From Paenibacillus sp. FSL A5-0031 (GTDB lineage: Bacteria > Bacillota > Bacilli > Paenibacillales > Paenibacillaceae), in assembly GCF_001956295.1 (NCBI RefSeq), contig NZ_MRTD01000023.1:1-64000 (forward strand): 64,000 bases of DNA, in the 5' to 3' direction. The notes beneath the pieces are model-generated. The model was not told the origin of the DNA. It worked only from the letters and a program-made list of their open reading frames with translations, and did not search any database. Positions 43,641 through 53,369 of this stretch are shown piece after piece. The translations under genes were made by a program, and so were the position numbers. Within the stretch, counting starts at the first letter, position 1, and each line of letters begins with the position of its first letter.

Positions 43641-44513
43641 TTGAATATATTTCTTGTGAGTATGATATTGTGCAGTGTTTTAACGAATTCCGGTTGTACT
43701 GCAGCCACTAGCGAAAATAATGCCGTGTCCTCGAAAGCTCTTCCAGCAGCACGTGTGGAGAAAAGGACGATGAACAGTGAAGCATTACATAAAGATATGA
43801 AACTGCAAGTTTATTTACCTGCTGGATATACGGAAACCGTTGACTATCCTGTCCTTTATTTGCTGCATGGTCGAGGTGGTAATGAGAAAACGTGGAATAA
43901 AGATATGAATGTGTCCGATAAGGCGACACAATTGATCAAGCTTCAGAAAATCAAGCCATTAATTATAGTGATGCCTCAGTATGACAACAGTTATGGCACG
44001 AATTACGCTGATCAAACGTATTCCAAGGATGGACGTCAATACGGACGATATGAGGATTACTTGATCAAGGATTTGATCGGATATGTGGATTCCCATTACA
44101 GTACGATCGCCGATAGAGAAAGTCGATATATTGGAGGACTCTCCATGGGCGGCTTTGCAGCGTTGTTTTTAGCATTTACGCACCCGGACTTATTCAGCAA
44201 AAGTGGTGGACATAGTCCAGCCATGTTTATGGATTCTACGGAGAAGTTGGGCTGGTTATTCAAGGATGAAGAAATGAGAAAGCGGACAGATCCGCTTTAT
44301 CTTGTAGACCAGCTGGAATTGAAAAATTTAAATATTTATTTGGATTATGGTAATAAAGATATGATACATGTTATTAATTCTACTGATCAATTGTATGCAA
44401 AGCTTAAAGCAAAGGGCATCGATGTACAGTTCCAAACCTCATCTGGCGGCCATGACCGTAATTACTGGAAAGCGAATACAGATCAATATTTAATGTTTTA
44501 TGCTGGATTTTAA
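43641..44513 (+). CDS. Exported esterase D-family alpha/beta hydrolase
   Basis: About 290 residues. The N-terminal signal peptide (NIFLVSMILCSVLTNSGC) ends at a Cys in a lipobox-like context with an unusual Asn at -3. The esterase domain shows PVLYLLHGRGGNE, the nucleophile elbow GGLSMGGFAA and the C-terminal catalytic His in SSGGHDRNYW. It likely cleaves an ester on the cell surface, as in acetyl- or feruloyl-xylan esterases of this fold. TTG at 43641, six bases after AAGGAGG, is preferred over ATG at 43614. Confidence 0.82.
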   Translation: MNIFLVSMILCSVLTNSGCTAATSENNAVSSKALPAARVEKRTMNSEALHKDMKLQVYLPAGYTETVDYPVLYLLHGRGGNEKTWNKDMNVSDKATQLIKLQKIKPLIIVMPQYDNSYGTNYADQTYSKDGRQYGRYEDYLIKDLIGYVDSHYSTIADRESRYIGGLSMGGFAALFLAFTHPDLFSKSGGHSPAMFMDSTEKLGWLFKDEEMRKRTDPLYLVDQLELKNLNIYLDYGNKDMIHVINSTDQLYAKLKAKGIDVQFQTSSGGHDRNYWKANTDQYLMFYAGF

Positions 44514-44537
44514 GATAGCTGTACAGGTCTTGATTCT

Positions 44538-44579
44538 GAAAAAGCCAACGGATTAGTTTTCCTAATCCGTTGGCTTTTT
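44538..44579 (+). terminator. Intrinsic terminator after the esterase gene
   Basis: A perfect 18-base-pair stem, with arms AAAAAGCCAACGGATTAG and CTAATCCGTTGGCTTTTT around TTTTC. Confidence 0.95.
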
Positions 44580-44674
44580 CTAGATATTCTCATCTTTCTA
44601 ATTTTAATAGACCCTTCCTAAATAAGATATGGTAAACTAAAAGTTGGAAACGTCAAGTCCGAGGGAGTGAAGTC

Positions 44675-45691
44675 ATGGAACAGTTGATCGGGAAAAAAAT
44701 GAAATATGATATTTTGAACGCTTATGGCGTTACGATTGTACCTGCTGACTCTGTTCTGACTCGTGAATCAATACAAATATTAATAAACCATCGGATAGAT
44801 TTATCATCGATTGCCCTTGCTTATGAGGATAAGCCGATTCAGCAATCAAGCATTCAAATTGGTGAGCTTGTTCAGCAAACGGTTAATATCTCAAAAGAGC
44901 TCTTTGAATCGATATTAGTATCACGTAAGGTCCCGTTAATGGAGATTCGCAATGAGGTGCTGCCAGCTATTTTGCAGCTATCCAAAAATCAGGATATTTT
45001 CGAATTATTCGAAGCGGTGAAAGCCAAGGATGATTATGTATATGAGCATAACGTAGGTGTGGGCGTCATATCGACGCTTATCGGAAGATGGATGAATCTG
45101 GACAATTCAGAGCTTTCGATTTTGTCGCTTGCTGCTACCCTGCATGATGTTGGCAAAGTAAAGCTTCCGTTAGAGGTTTTAAACAAGCCGGGCAAGCTGA
45201 ATGAAGTTGAATTCCAATTAATTAAGAAGCACACCATTTACGGTTATGAACTGCTCAAGGGTACGACGGGCTTAAGCCTCCGAATCGCTCGTGTTGCGCT
45301 TCAGCATCATGAACGCGAGGACGGGAACGGCTATCCACTCGGACTGAAAAAGGAAAATATTGATTTATTCAGCTCTATCGTAGCAGTTGCGGATATTTTT
45401 CATGCGATGTCCTCCAAGCGTCCTTATCACGAGCCATTATCCTTTCATGAAATTGTTAATCAGATGACAGATGGGAAGTTTGGCGTTCTTAACCCGCAAA
45501 TTATCTCGGTATTTATTGAAAACCTGATGAAGCGATTAGTCGGCAAACAAGTGCTTCTGACCGATGGCCGAGAAGGCGAGGTCGTGTACATCAATCCGCA
45601 CAATATTGAGACGCCTCTTATCAAGCTGGCAGATTATTTCTTGGATTTAAGCCAGGAGAGAAATATACATATCAAATCTATTATCGCTTAA
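44675..45691 (+). CDS. HD-GYP domain protein, probable cyclic di-GMP phosphodiesterase
   Basis: A 338-residue protein. The HD-GYP domain spans about residues 115-290, with AATLHDVGKVKLP near 152, KKHTIYGYELLKG near 188 and the HHEREDGNGYP motif near 208, which together coordinate the metal centre of these phosphodiesterases. The N-terminal third is not recognised. It would lower cyclic di-GMP and influence motility or biofilm. GAGGGAGTG precedes the ATG. A monocistronic unit closed by a terminator. Confidence 0.9.
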   Translation: MEQLIGKKMKYDILNAYGVTIVPADSVLTRESIQILINHRIDLSSIALAYEDKPIQQSSIQIGELVQQTVNISKELFESILVSRKVPLMEIRNEVLPAILQLSKNQDIFELFEAVKAKDDYVYEHNVGVGVISTLIGRWMNLDNSELSILSLAATLHDVGKVKLPLEVLNKPGKLNEVEFQLIKKHTIYGYELLKGTTGLSLRIARVALQHHEREDGNGYPLGLKKENIDLFSSIVAVADIFHAMSSKRPYHEPLSFHEIVNQMTDGKFGVLNPQIISVFIENLMKRLVGKQVLLTDGREGEVVYINPHNIETPLIKLADYFLDLSQERNIHIKSIIA

Positions 45692-45707
45692 AATATACCA
45701 TCCTAAG

Positions 45708-45746
45708 TGCTGCTAACCAACATCTGTTGACTAGCAGCATTTTTTT
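45708..45746 (+). terminator. Intrinsic terminator after the HD-GYP gene
   Basis: TGCTGCTA at 45708-45715 pairs with TAGCAGCA at 45732-45739, with inner CAACA/TGTTG support, followed by T7. Confidence 0.92.
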
Positions 45747-45866
45747 GTATGAAGTATGTGTATTTCTACGATTATGCTCCATTGCCTCTTTTGAAAAGGG
45801 TAGATCTAGCCACTCTGTTTGGCTGTTTTTTTTGCTATAGTACAATTATTAACCGGAGGTGCCTGC

Positions 45867-47669
45867 ATGCAATCGGGTCTTAGCAATCCTTTGACAAAAT
45901 TGAACATAAAGCAGCAATTGATACTTTTGTTTCTCGTGATGGTGAGTCCGATTTTTCTACTGCATTGGTACGGCAATATGAAAGCAGAGCATTTGCTTAA
46001 AAACCATGTGACGAGCGCATATGTGGAGCTCATTAAACAAAACGATACCGTCATTAATCGTGACATGGATACGATCAGCAAAATAACGACGACGATTATT
46101 CAAAATCCAATTACGCAGCAGCTTGTCCCTACAGGGGCAGAAACGGTGATTGAAAGAGTAAGGAAATACGATAAGGTCGACAAGCTGCTTGCGAGTAATT
46201 CGATTCCCCTTAATGGAGGAGAAGCCGTATATTATTCGCTGTATATTTATGACCCGAATGATTACTATTTTTTTGCACCGAAGCGTCAGTTGACACAAAC
46301 CGGGGTTTATTTTTTCTCCGATGCAGAGAAGCCAAGCTGGTACGATGATGCGGTCAGTTATAAGAGCAAAGGTTACATGGAAATTATTGATTCAAATGTA
46401 GGGTTATCGCAGATCAGCACGCTTGCTTATATTCGTGCCGTCAGCAATGTATCTATTGGAAACGGTATCATTGGCGTTTTGGTCGCAACAAAGATGGATA
46501 TGAAAATTAGCGAATCGCTGAAATCCGTTTCACTGCCAGACGGCAAGATCATGTTTATGGATTGGTCGAACCGCGTGCTCGCAGCAACTGATTCAAGTCT
46601 GATGGGGAAGACGTATGTACTGCCGCCTGCAACAGAGATTAAGGATGGGATGGAAGCGGTGGGCACTTTTGATGTCATGACCTCTGATTACATCTATGTG
46701 GTCAATTATAACCGCAACTTGAACAATAAACTTGTCTATCAAATTCCGATCAGCTCGTTATTAAAGCAGCAAAGCGAGCTCAAGCATGTCATTCAGCTCA
46801 TTTCTATTGCTTATATATTGTTCGGCTGCGTTGTTGTTGTTTATTTCTGGCGCTCGCTTATGACGCCTCTTCAGAAGCTGGCGCAGTTTGTTCGCACCTA
46901 TGAGCCAGGCAGGCTAGTGCCGGAGACGCCGGGAAAAGGCCGGAATGACGAGGTCGGCGTACTCTTTGCCGCTTTGTATGACATGGCCCGCAGGCTGAAT
47001 GTGCTTATTCATTATAAATACCATATGGACATCAAGCAGAAGGAGTCGCAGCTTCAGCTGCTTTACCAGCAAATTAATCCACATCTACTGTACAACACGC
47101 TTGAGAGTATTTACTGGAAGAGCTCGCTTGAAGGAAATACGGAATCCGCAGAAATGATTAAGGACTTATCGAAGCTGATGAAAATTGGCCTAAGCAGAGG
47201 GAGAGAGCTCATTCCGCTGGATGAGGAGCTTGAGCATGCATCCGCTTACGTCAGCTTGCAGCAGAAGCGATACAAATATGAGTTTCAAGTGCACTGGAAC
47301 ATTTCCGATGCCGCAAGAATGATTATGATTCCGAAAATATCGCTGCAGCCGCTTATCGAAAATGCGATTATCCATGGCGTTAAATTTATGGGCGAGGATG
47401 GCGAAATCCAAATTTCGGCCGTAGTTGAGGGCGAGCGAGTTACGATCAAGGTGGAGGACAACGGACATAAGGAAGTTGATTATGCCTCAATTGAGCGTTT
47501 ATTAAGCAATGACAAGTCGGATCATAGTTTAGGTTATGGGATTCGTAACATCCAACAACGAATTCAGCTTCATTTTGGCAATGGATATGGAATGAGCTAC
47601 AAGCGCGGGGACAACGGCGGCACGACGGTGACGATTATTTTGCCAACGAGCTATGATGAGACAAAGTGA
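45867..47669 (+). CDS. Sensor histidine kinase, YesM-type
   Basis: A 600-residue membrane kinase with transmembrane segments near residues 18-36 and 300-322 bracketing a large extracytoplasmic sensor domain. Then come a HAMP region, the His_kinase box YQQINPHLLYNTLESIYW with phospho-acceptor His near residue 405, and a HATPase domain with LQPLIENAIIHGVK and EDNGHKEVD. The ATG at 45867 follows GGAGGTG. It pairs with the regulator at 47700 and probably senses the sugar taken up by the transporter that follows. Confidence 0.93.
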   Translation: MQSGLSNPLTKLNIKQQLILLFLVMVSPIFLLHWYGNMKAEHLLKNHVTSAYVELIKQNDTVINRDMDTISKITTTIIQNPITQQLVPTGAETVIERVRKYDKVDKLLASNSIPLNGGEAVYYSLYIYDPNDYYFFAPKRQLTQTGVYFFSDAEKPSWYDDAVSYKSKGYMEIIDSNVGLSQISTLAYIRAVSNVSIGNGIIGVLVATKMDMKISESLKSVSLPDGKIMFMDWSNRVLAATDSSLMGKTYVLPPATEIKDGMEAVGTFDVMTSDYIYVVNYNRNLNNKLVYQIPISSLLKQQSELKHVIQLISIAYILFGCVVVVYFWRSLMTPLQKLAQFVRTYEPGRLVPETPGKGRNDEVGVLFAALYDMARRLNVLIHYKYHMDIKQKESQLQLLYQQINPHLLYNTLESIYWKSSLEGNTESAEMIKDLSKLMKIGLSRGRELIPLDEELEHASAYVSLQQKRYKYEFQVHWNISDAARMIMIPKISLQPLIENAIIHGVKFMGEDGEIQISAVVEGERVTIKVEDNGHKEVDYASIERLLSNDKSDHSLGYGIRNIQQRIQLHFGNGYGMSYKRGDNGGTTVTIILPTSYDETK

Positions 47670-47699
47670 GTATTGGAATGCTGACGGGGAGGATTATAA

Positions 47700-49037
47700 A
47701 TGTACAATATATTGATCGTAGATGACGAGCCTTTAATATGTGAGGGTTTATGCAGTTTATTGTCTGCTTCCGGCATTAGTTTAGCAAATGTTTATATGGC
47801 ACACAGCGGATATGAAGCGCTCGATTATTTGAGAATTGAAGAAATTGACCTGCTGATCACAGATATTCAAATGGGTTCGATGAATGGAATTGAGCTAATG
47901 CATCAGGCTAAGCTGCTGAAGCCTTGGGTTCAGACGATCATCATTTCCGCTTATGAAACGTTTCAATATGCTCAAATGGCGATTCGACTCGGTGCAAAGG
48001 ATTATATGATTAAACCGCTTAATAATGATCAATTTCTGGATTCCGTCCGAAATGTGCTGCTCAAAATGAATAAGCCTGCGGCAACGGAGGATCAGTTCTT
48101 ATCCAAGCTGCAAGAGCATTTCCATATGGAGGAACCGCTCCCGAAGCGAACGGAGCTGTTTAATCAGCTGCTGTCAAGCTCCGAGGAGACACCCGAGGAA
48201 ATTGCGAAGAAGCTGTATGAGCGCTACGCTATCAAGCTGACCGGGCCTTATTATGCGGTCATTAAGCTGCGCCTGAATTTATCGGATAAGGATCGGCAGA
48301 TCCAAAGTAGGGATGCACTGCTGCTGCAATATGCTGCATTGAACATTGCGAACGAACTGCTTGATAAGGAATGGAATCATGTGGCCTTTTATTCCCCCAA
48401 TCAGGAGATTAGTGTACTTATTCAATGGGATGAGAACGAGTTTGGAGAAGCAAGTGTCAACAAAATTAATCAATTGGATATGATCGGGCGCAGCCTCTAT
48501 TACAACATTCATAAATTTATCGGGCTGCACTGTGTCATTGGCATTAGTCAAATTGTGCGGGGCATTGGTTTCGTGGGCATGCTCAGCGAACAAGCGCGCA
48601 AGGCGATCATGTGGAACCGTGAGCATCGTGATCATTATGTGTTTTATTACGGTGATTTTAATTGGAGCACCTATACGCAGGACCCTACTGCCGAAGAGCT
48701 AAGCGAACAGAATAGCCTCATTGTAGAGAAATCGAAGGCATATATCGATCGCAACTTTGCTCAGAAGGGACTGACGCTGCATGAGGTCGCCCAAAAAAAT
48801 CATGTCAGCCCGAATTACTTAAGCTATTTATTCAAGAAGGATACAGGCTATAACTTATGGGAGTATGTAATCAAGCTTCGAATGGAGGAGAGTCGGAAGC
48901 TTATTTTGTTTACCGATTTGCGAAGATACGAGATTTCGGAGCGCGTCGGCTACGAATCTCCTGAGCATTTTAGCAAAATATTTAAAAAATATTATGGGAT
49001 GAGCCCAAGCGAGCTTAAGAAGGACGACAAGAAATAA
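47700..49037 (+). CDS. Response regulator with AraC-type DNA-binding domain, YesN-type
   Basis: A 445-residue regulator. The receiver domain has phospho-acceptor Asp55 (LITDIQMGSMNG), and the KP motif is MIKPLN. The C-terminal AraC domain shows LHEVAQKNHVSPNYLSYLFK and YEISERVGYESPEHFSKIFK. It starts 30 bases after the kinase gene behind GGGGAGG. It likely activates the CUT1 transporter genes downstream. Confidence 0.93.
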   Translation: MYNILIVDDEPLICEGLCSLLSASGISLANVYMAHSGYEALDYLRIEEIDLLITDIQMGSMNGIELMHQAKLLKPWVQTIIISAYETFQYAQMAIRLGAKDYMIKPLNNDQFLDSVRNVLLKMNKPAATEDQFLSKLQEHFHMEEPLPKRTELFNQLLSSSEETPEEIAKKLYERYAIKLTGPYYAVIKLRLNLSDKDRQIQSRDALLLQYAALNIANELLDKEWNHVAFYSPNQEISVLIQWDENEFGEASVNKINQLDMIGRSLYYNIHKFIGLHCVIGISQIVRGIGFVGMLSEQARKAIMWNREHRDHYVFYYGDFNWSTYTQDPTAEELSEQNSLIVEKSKAYIDRNFAQKGLTLHEVAQKNHVSPNYLSYLFKKDTGYNLWEYVIKLRMEESRKLILFTDLRRYEISERVGYESPEHFSKIFKKYYGMSPSELKKDDKK

Positions 49038-49143
49038 GATGAAGTAAAAATAGCTATCATTGTCTTAGATTTGCACATTACCAGTTAGCCGCCTTGCTTC
49101 TAGAATGGTATAGAGCAATAGAAAAGAAATGAGGGAAACTCAG

Positions 49144-50064
49144 ATGGAACAATCCGTTGTAGTAGGCGAGCCGCTCGATAGCAAGGTGCAGAGGAAGGCT
49201 GGCAGGTGGAAAAGACATATTTCGGGCTATTTGTTTCTGCTGCCCGCGGCTATCATTTTTATTTTATTTTTGTGGGTGCCAATAACGAAAGGCATTATTT
49301 ACAGCTTTTACACGATCGATTTTGTAAAGGGAAATACGTTCGTGGGGTTTGATAACTACAAGACGATTTTTAACGATCCTGATGTATGGATTGGTGTGAA
49401 AAATACGCTGTACTACATGTTTTTATGTATGGTTATCGGCTTTTGGGTTCCTATTCTGTTTGCAATCGCAATATCAGAGCTGCGTCGCTTTCAAGGCTTC
49501 GTTCGCGTGGCGGCATATTTGCCGAACGTCGTGCCTGCTGTTGTGTTATACGGCTTATGGAGATGGTTCTATGATCCGGTAGGTCCGATTAACGGATTGC
49601 TGACGGAAGCGGGGCTTGACCAAATAGCCTTCCTAACGAATAGAAGCTGGTCAATGATTTCGCTTGTCGTCATGGAAACATGGCAGCAGTTCGGTTCAGG
49701 CATGCTCATTTATTTGGCTGCTGTTCTTAGTATCCCGCGGGACTGGTATGAGGCGGCAGAAATTGATGGCGCAGGCATATTCCGCCGTATCTGGCATATT
49801 ACGCTTCCGTCGATTCGCGGCTTGATTCTGCTTCTGTTCCTCTTGCAGTTGATTGCAACGACGCAAGGTTTCCAATCTCAGCTGGCCTTGCTTGACGGCG
49901 GTCCGAACAAAGCAACGCTCACTTACTCGCTGTTTATCGTCAAATATGCATTTACGAAGCTTGATTACGGGGTAGCCTCTGCGCTGGGTGTACTTATGTT
50001 CGTCGTCCTTGGCGGATTGGCACTTTTACAATTCAGGCTGAACAACAGGGGGGCGAGCAAGTGA
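49144..50064 (+). CDS. Carbohydrate ABC transporter permease, MalF/UgpA-type
   Basis: A 306-residue CUT1 permease with six membrane spans and the EAA loop EAAEIDGAGIFRRIWHITLPSI near residue 205. The ATG at 49144 is well spaced from GAGGG; an ATG at 49129 is possible. It pairs with the permease at 50061, whose start overlaps its stop codon. Confidence 0.92.
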   Translation: MEQSVVVGEPLDSKVQRKAGRWKRHISGYLFLLPAAIIFILFLWVPITKGIIYSFYTIDFVKGNTFVGFDNYKTIFNDPDVWIGVKNTLYYMFLCMVIGFWVPILFAIAISELRRFQGFVRVAAYLPNVVPAVVLYGLWRWFYDPVGPINGLLTEAGLDQIAFLTNRSWSMISLVVMETWQQFGSGMLIYLAAVLSIPRDWYEAAEIDGAGIFRRIWHITLPSIRGLILLLFLLQLIATTQGFQSQLALLDGGPNKATLTYSLFIVKYAFTKLDYGVASALGVLMFVVLGGLALLQFRLNNRGASK

Positions 50065-50936
50065 TGAAGAGCTTAGACAGAGGGATATTATCCAGTCACG
50101 ATTTGCGCAGAAATAAAAACAAGGTAGGGTTTCTGCTTATTATTCTTGTCATTATTGCAATGGTTGCCTCGATGCTTTATCCCATTGCTACTGCATTGTT
50201 TAACGGTTTGAAAGCAAACACCGAAGTGAACTCGTTTCCGCCGCACTTTTTGCCATCGGAGTGGCATTTCGACAACTACCGAACAGGCTGGAATTTTATT
50301 AATCTGCCGCAGTTTTTGAAAAACACGCTTATGATTTTTGGCGGCAACATGATTATGACCATCGTCGTGCTTGGTTTAGCAGCCTTTAGCCTCTCCAAGC
50401 TTAATGTTCCGTATCAGAAGGGAATCTACTTTTTTTTCATGATTACACTTTTTATACCGCCGAGCACTTATATCATTCCGAACTTTCTTAATCTGAAGGA
50501 TCTTGGGTTGCTTAATACGTATGCGGCTTTCTGGCTGCCTGCCAGTGCGAGTGCATTCTATCTGCTGCTGCTTAAAAATTTCTTCGATGGTATCCATCAT
50601 GAAATGATTGAAGCGGCTCGAATCGACGGTGCGTCAGATTGGAAATGCTTCAGCCTTATCGCAATTCCGCTTTCCATTCCTATTTTCTCCACGCTCGCAA
50701 TATTTGTTTTCTCAACGGCATGGAACGATTGGTTCTGGCCTTCGCTTGTGATGCACAGCGATAAGAAATATCCGCTTGCGACAGCCGTATATAAATACGT
50801 CATCAGTGCGCAAAGGCTCAATCTGAACATTCGTTTCGCGATCCTTACGATGGTGATGCTGCCGCCGATTCTCGTGTTTCTGGCGTTCCAAAAGTTCATT
50901 ATGCGCGGACTTCATCTTGGCGGGGTTAAGGGATAA
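50061..50936 (+). CDS. Carbohydrate ABC transporter permease, MalG/UgpE-type
   Basis: A 291-residue CUT1 permease with six membrane spans, the loop EAARIDGASDWKCFSLIAIPLS near residue 180 and the C-terminus FIMRGLHLGGVKG typical of MalG-like proteins. The start is GTG at 50061 or ATG at 50064, overlapping the preceding TGA. No ATPase gene is adjacent, so a shared MsmX-like ATPase is expected. Confidence 0.92.
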   Translation: MMKSLDRGILSSHDLRRNKNKVGFLLIILVIIAMVASMLYPIATALFNGLKANTEVNSFPPHFLPSEWHFDNYRTGWNFINLPQFLKNTLMIFGGNMIMTIVVLGLAAFSLSKLNVPYQKGIYFFFMITLFIPPSTYIIPNFLNLKDLGLLNTYAAFWLPASASAFYLLLLKNFFDGIHHEMIEAARIDGASDWKCFSLIAIPLSIPIFSTLAIFVFSTAWNDWFWPSLVMHSDKKYPLATAVYKYVISAQRLNLNIRFAILTMVMLPPILVFLAFQKFIMRGLHLGGVKG

Positions 50937-51047
50937 GCAGTTCGTAGACATACACATGATCGGAATAAGAATACACCTCGCCCAAATGAAAACGTCTCCT
51001 TTATGATGAGGATGTAGTGAAAATACGAATGGTGAAGGGGAATATCG

Positions 51048-52505
51048 ATGCTAAAGAAAAACGTGGCAGTGTTGATTTGTTTGGTCATGATATGCTCAAT
51101 TCTTGCGGCTTGCAGCGGTGGGAGCAAGGAGACCAACGATCCAAAAGAAACTGATAAACCAACGAATGCAGCGACAAACAATGCAGGCAGCAAGGAAACA
51201 GACCCTCCGAAGGAAGATATTAAAGACAAAAAAATTACGATCAGCATTTATTATCCATTGCCGGATCAGGTGGAGAACCGCAAGCTGGAAGATGACAAAA
51301 TCAAACGTTTTAACGAGGTTTATCCTAACGTGGAAATCGTAAAAAGCGACTGGCACTACAACCCAAGCGAAATCGGCATCAAAATGGCAGCAAACGAAGC
51401 GCCGACATTTTTCAACACTTGGGCAACAGAAGCTAAGTTTTTGCAGGAGCGCGGCTGGGTAGCCGATATTACGGAGCTGTGGGACAGTTATCCATTCAAG
51501 GATCAAATCAACCCTGTGCTGCAAAGCCAATTTATCATTGATGGCAAGGTATTCGGAGTATCTCAGAAAGCCTATGTTACAACTACGGTTGTAAACAAGA
51601 AGCTGCTTGACGAGAAAGGTGTACCGATTCCATCGTATGACTGGACATGGGACGATATGTACAATACTGCGAAAGCAGTAGCTGATCCGAAGAAAGGTAT
51701 TGCAGGTATTGCGCCGATGGGCAAAGGTACAGAAGCAGGCTGGAACTGGACCAACTTCTTGTTTGAGGCAGGCGGCGATGTTCAGACGATCGCTGACGGC
51801 AAAGTAACAGCAGCCTTTAATTCTGCGGCAGGCTTGAAGGCGCTAGAGTTTTACAACAAGCTTAGATGGGAAGCAAATGCAATTCCGCAGGACTGGGCAC
51901 TTGGATGGGGCGATGCTGTCGGCGCTTTCGGACAAAGCCGTACGGCTATGGTTATAGCGGGAGCTGAGGGTGTACTTGAGCAAGCGCTCAACCAAGGCGG
52001 CTTGAAGCCAGAGGATGTATTGACATTCCCGATGCCGGCAGCGGAGAAAGGCGGCAAGCATACAGGCGTACTTGGCGGCGATTACCTCGTGATCAACCCA
52101 AATGCGACGAAGGACGAACAAGAAATTGCTTTCCGCTATATTACATTCGATTACTTTACCGATAAAGGTCTAGAGTCGCTTGAAACCGATATCCAAAAAC
52201 GTCAAGCAGAAGGCAAATACTATATTCCGCCGCAAATGAACTACTACAGCCCTTCATCGGAATACGGTCAAAAAGCACAGGCTATATTTGATAAATACGA
52301 TAACGTCTACAAATATAACGCTGAATCCGATTCCTTGCTTGACGGCAAACCTGAAGCGCAATACAACACGCAGGATTACTACGGCGAAGTAACGAATGTG
52401 CTGCAAGAGGTTTTCTCCAAAAAAGGTTCAGATCTTCAAGGCTTGCTCGACAAGTCTGCCAAGGTCGTGCAAGAGAAGTTTTTTGATTCTATTAAAGTCG
52501 AATAG
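51048..52505 (+). CDS. Extracellular sugar-binding lipoprotein of a CUT1 transporter
   Basis: A 485-residue family 1 solute-binding protein with lipobox LAAC (Cys near residue 22), an acidic/Thr-rich spacer, and a binding domain starting near residue 60 (KKITISIYYPLPDQVENRKL). It delivers an oligosaccharide to the permease pair upstream. A GAAGGGGAA ribosome binding site precedes the ATG, 111 bases after the permease stop. A terminator follows. Confidence 0.92.
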   Translation: MLKKNVAVLICLVMICSILAACSGGSKETNDPKETDKPTNAATNNAGSKETDPPKEDIKDKKITISIYYPLPDQVENRKLEDDKIKRFNEVYPNVEIVKSDWHYNPSEIGIKMAANEAPTFFNTWATEAKFLQERGWVADITELWDSYPFKDQINPVLQSQFIIDGKVFGVSQKAYVTTTVVNKKLLDEKGVPIPSYDWTWDDMYNTAKAVADPKKGIAGIAPMGKGTEAGWNWTNFLFEAGGDVQTIADGKVTAAFNSAAGLKALEFYNKLRWEANAIPQDWALGWGDAVGAFGQSRTAMVIAGAEGVLEQALNQGGLKPEDVLTFPMPAAEKGGKHTGVLGGDYLVINPNATKDEQEIAFRYITFDYFTDKGLESLETDIQKRQAEGKYYIPPQMNYYSPSSEYGQKAQAIFDKYDNVYKYNAESDSLLDGKPEAQYNTQDYYGEVTNVLQEVFSKKGSDLQGLLDKSAKVVQEKFFDSIKVE

Positions 52506-52526
52506 CTAAACGGATTGATCGAAAGA

Positions 52527-52564
52527 AAGCCTCCCCAATTCATCTTTAAAGGGGAGGGTTTTTA
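52527..52564 (+). terminator. Intrinsic terminator after the sugar-binding lipoprotein gene
   Basis: CCTCCCC at 52530-52536 pairs with GGGGAGG at 52551-52557, followed by T5. Confidence 0.88.
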
Positions 52565-52571
52565 TTATTTT

Positions 52572-53069
52572 CTAACTTTCTAAATCTTCTGTTTTCGTAT
52601 GCACGCTGTCTTCTTCATTATCCCGAATGGTCTTTTGCAAAACGAGGCAAGAAACGATTAAGAAAGCACCGGCAATCGCGTAGTAGCCTTTGACATAAAG
52701 CGGCTCCTCTAGCGTGTAAATACCTATATATTGAGCGAGAATGGCAATGATAAAGCCGGCCCAAGCCATGAACGAAAAAGCGGGTGTATTGCGGCTTCTG
52801 TAGCCGGGATTGTAGTCTTTGAGAAACTTATCCTCATCATTGTCGCGCGCAACCTTCTGCAGAAGAAATGAAGTGATAATTAATAGTATGCCGGTTACCG
52901 CGTAATACCCTTGCACAGACATTGGCTGTTTAAGCGTGTAAATACCGATGAATTCGAAGCCGCATGCTATAAGAAAAGCTGCCCAAGCCATGAAGGTATA
53001 TGTTGGGGTATTGCGGCGGCGATAAAAATTTGCTGGTTTGCGTACTTGCATCGTTTCCATTTTTTCCAT
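52572..53069 (-). CDS. YiaA/YiaB two-helix-repeat inner membrane protein
   Basis: A 165-residue protein built of two tandem copies of about 65 residues. Each copy has RNTP-(T/A)-(Y/F)-(T/S)-FMAWA and two membrane helices (FIGIYTLKQPMSVQGYYAV and YIGIYTLEEPLYVKGYYAI), followed by LLQK-RDN-ED or VLQKTIRDNEED. This is the YiaAB two-helix domain, of unknown function. GGGAGG lies nine bases before the ATG at 53069. It converges with the sugar transporter operon. Confidence 0.88.
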   Translation of the reverse strand: MEKMETMQVRKPANFYRRRNTPTYTFMAWAAFLIACGFEFIGIYTLKQPMSVQGYYAVTGILLIITSFLLQKVARDNDEDKFLKDYNPGYRSRNTPAFSFMAWAGFIIAILAQYIGIYTLEEPLYVKGYYAIAGAFLIVSCLVLQKTIRDNEEDSVHTKTEDLES

Positions 53070-53161
53070 TTGAGAAAGCCTCCCGAATCGATTTGTTGTT
53101 CATGTCTTTAGTTTACATCATATGCCAAAACGCAAAAGTACCAACTTATTGTAGTACCAGG

Positions 53162-53331
53162 TACTAGGGCGTGACTGAAAACCCGTTCAGTGGCACCTTT
53201 CACCGCCTTTTCGCCCCCTGCTTCGTTCCGTCTGCTTGAAGTACCCCGGTACGCCTTCACAAACGCGCCTTGCATGGAACGAAAATTCAGCAAAATTTGC
53301 TGTCTACAGAGTTCTAAGACATGCCCTAGTA
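53162..53331. mobile_element. MITE-like 170-bp element with TA-flanked terminal inverted repeats
   Basis: Left end TACTAGGGCGTG (53162-53173) and right end CATGCCCTAGTA (53320-53331) are complementary at 11 of 12 positions. Both outer bases are TA, as expected for a TA target duplication of IS630/Tc1-like elements. Inside lie a second inverted pair, TTCGTTCC (53222-53229)/GGAACGAA (53276-53283), a central hairpin around GTACC-CC-GGTAC (53241-53251), and the palindrome CAGCAAAATTTGCTG. No credible ORF is present, though a 79-codon minus frame crosses it. Confidence 0.68.
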
Positions 53332-53340
53332 AGAAAGGAA

Positions 53341-53369
53341 TTGACAATGAGAATGGTTATCATTAGAAT
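53341..53369 (+). promoter_or_regulatory. Promoter overlapped by a Fur box, for the AraC/lipoprotein fusion gene
   Basis: TTGACA at 53341-53346 and TAGAAT at 53364-53369 are exactly 17 bases apart. The spacer contains TGAGAATGGTTATCA (53348-53362), which matches the 7-1-7 Fur box TGATAATNATTATCA at 13 of the 14 defined positions or nearly so. Iron-loaded Fur would occlude the promoter. Confidence 0.8.

Noticed and set aside
53108..53347. 79-codon minus-strand frame across the MITE-like element
   Set aside because: It is composed almost entirely of repeat-element sequence with inverted repeats and has no ribosome binding site, so it is probably not a gene.
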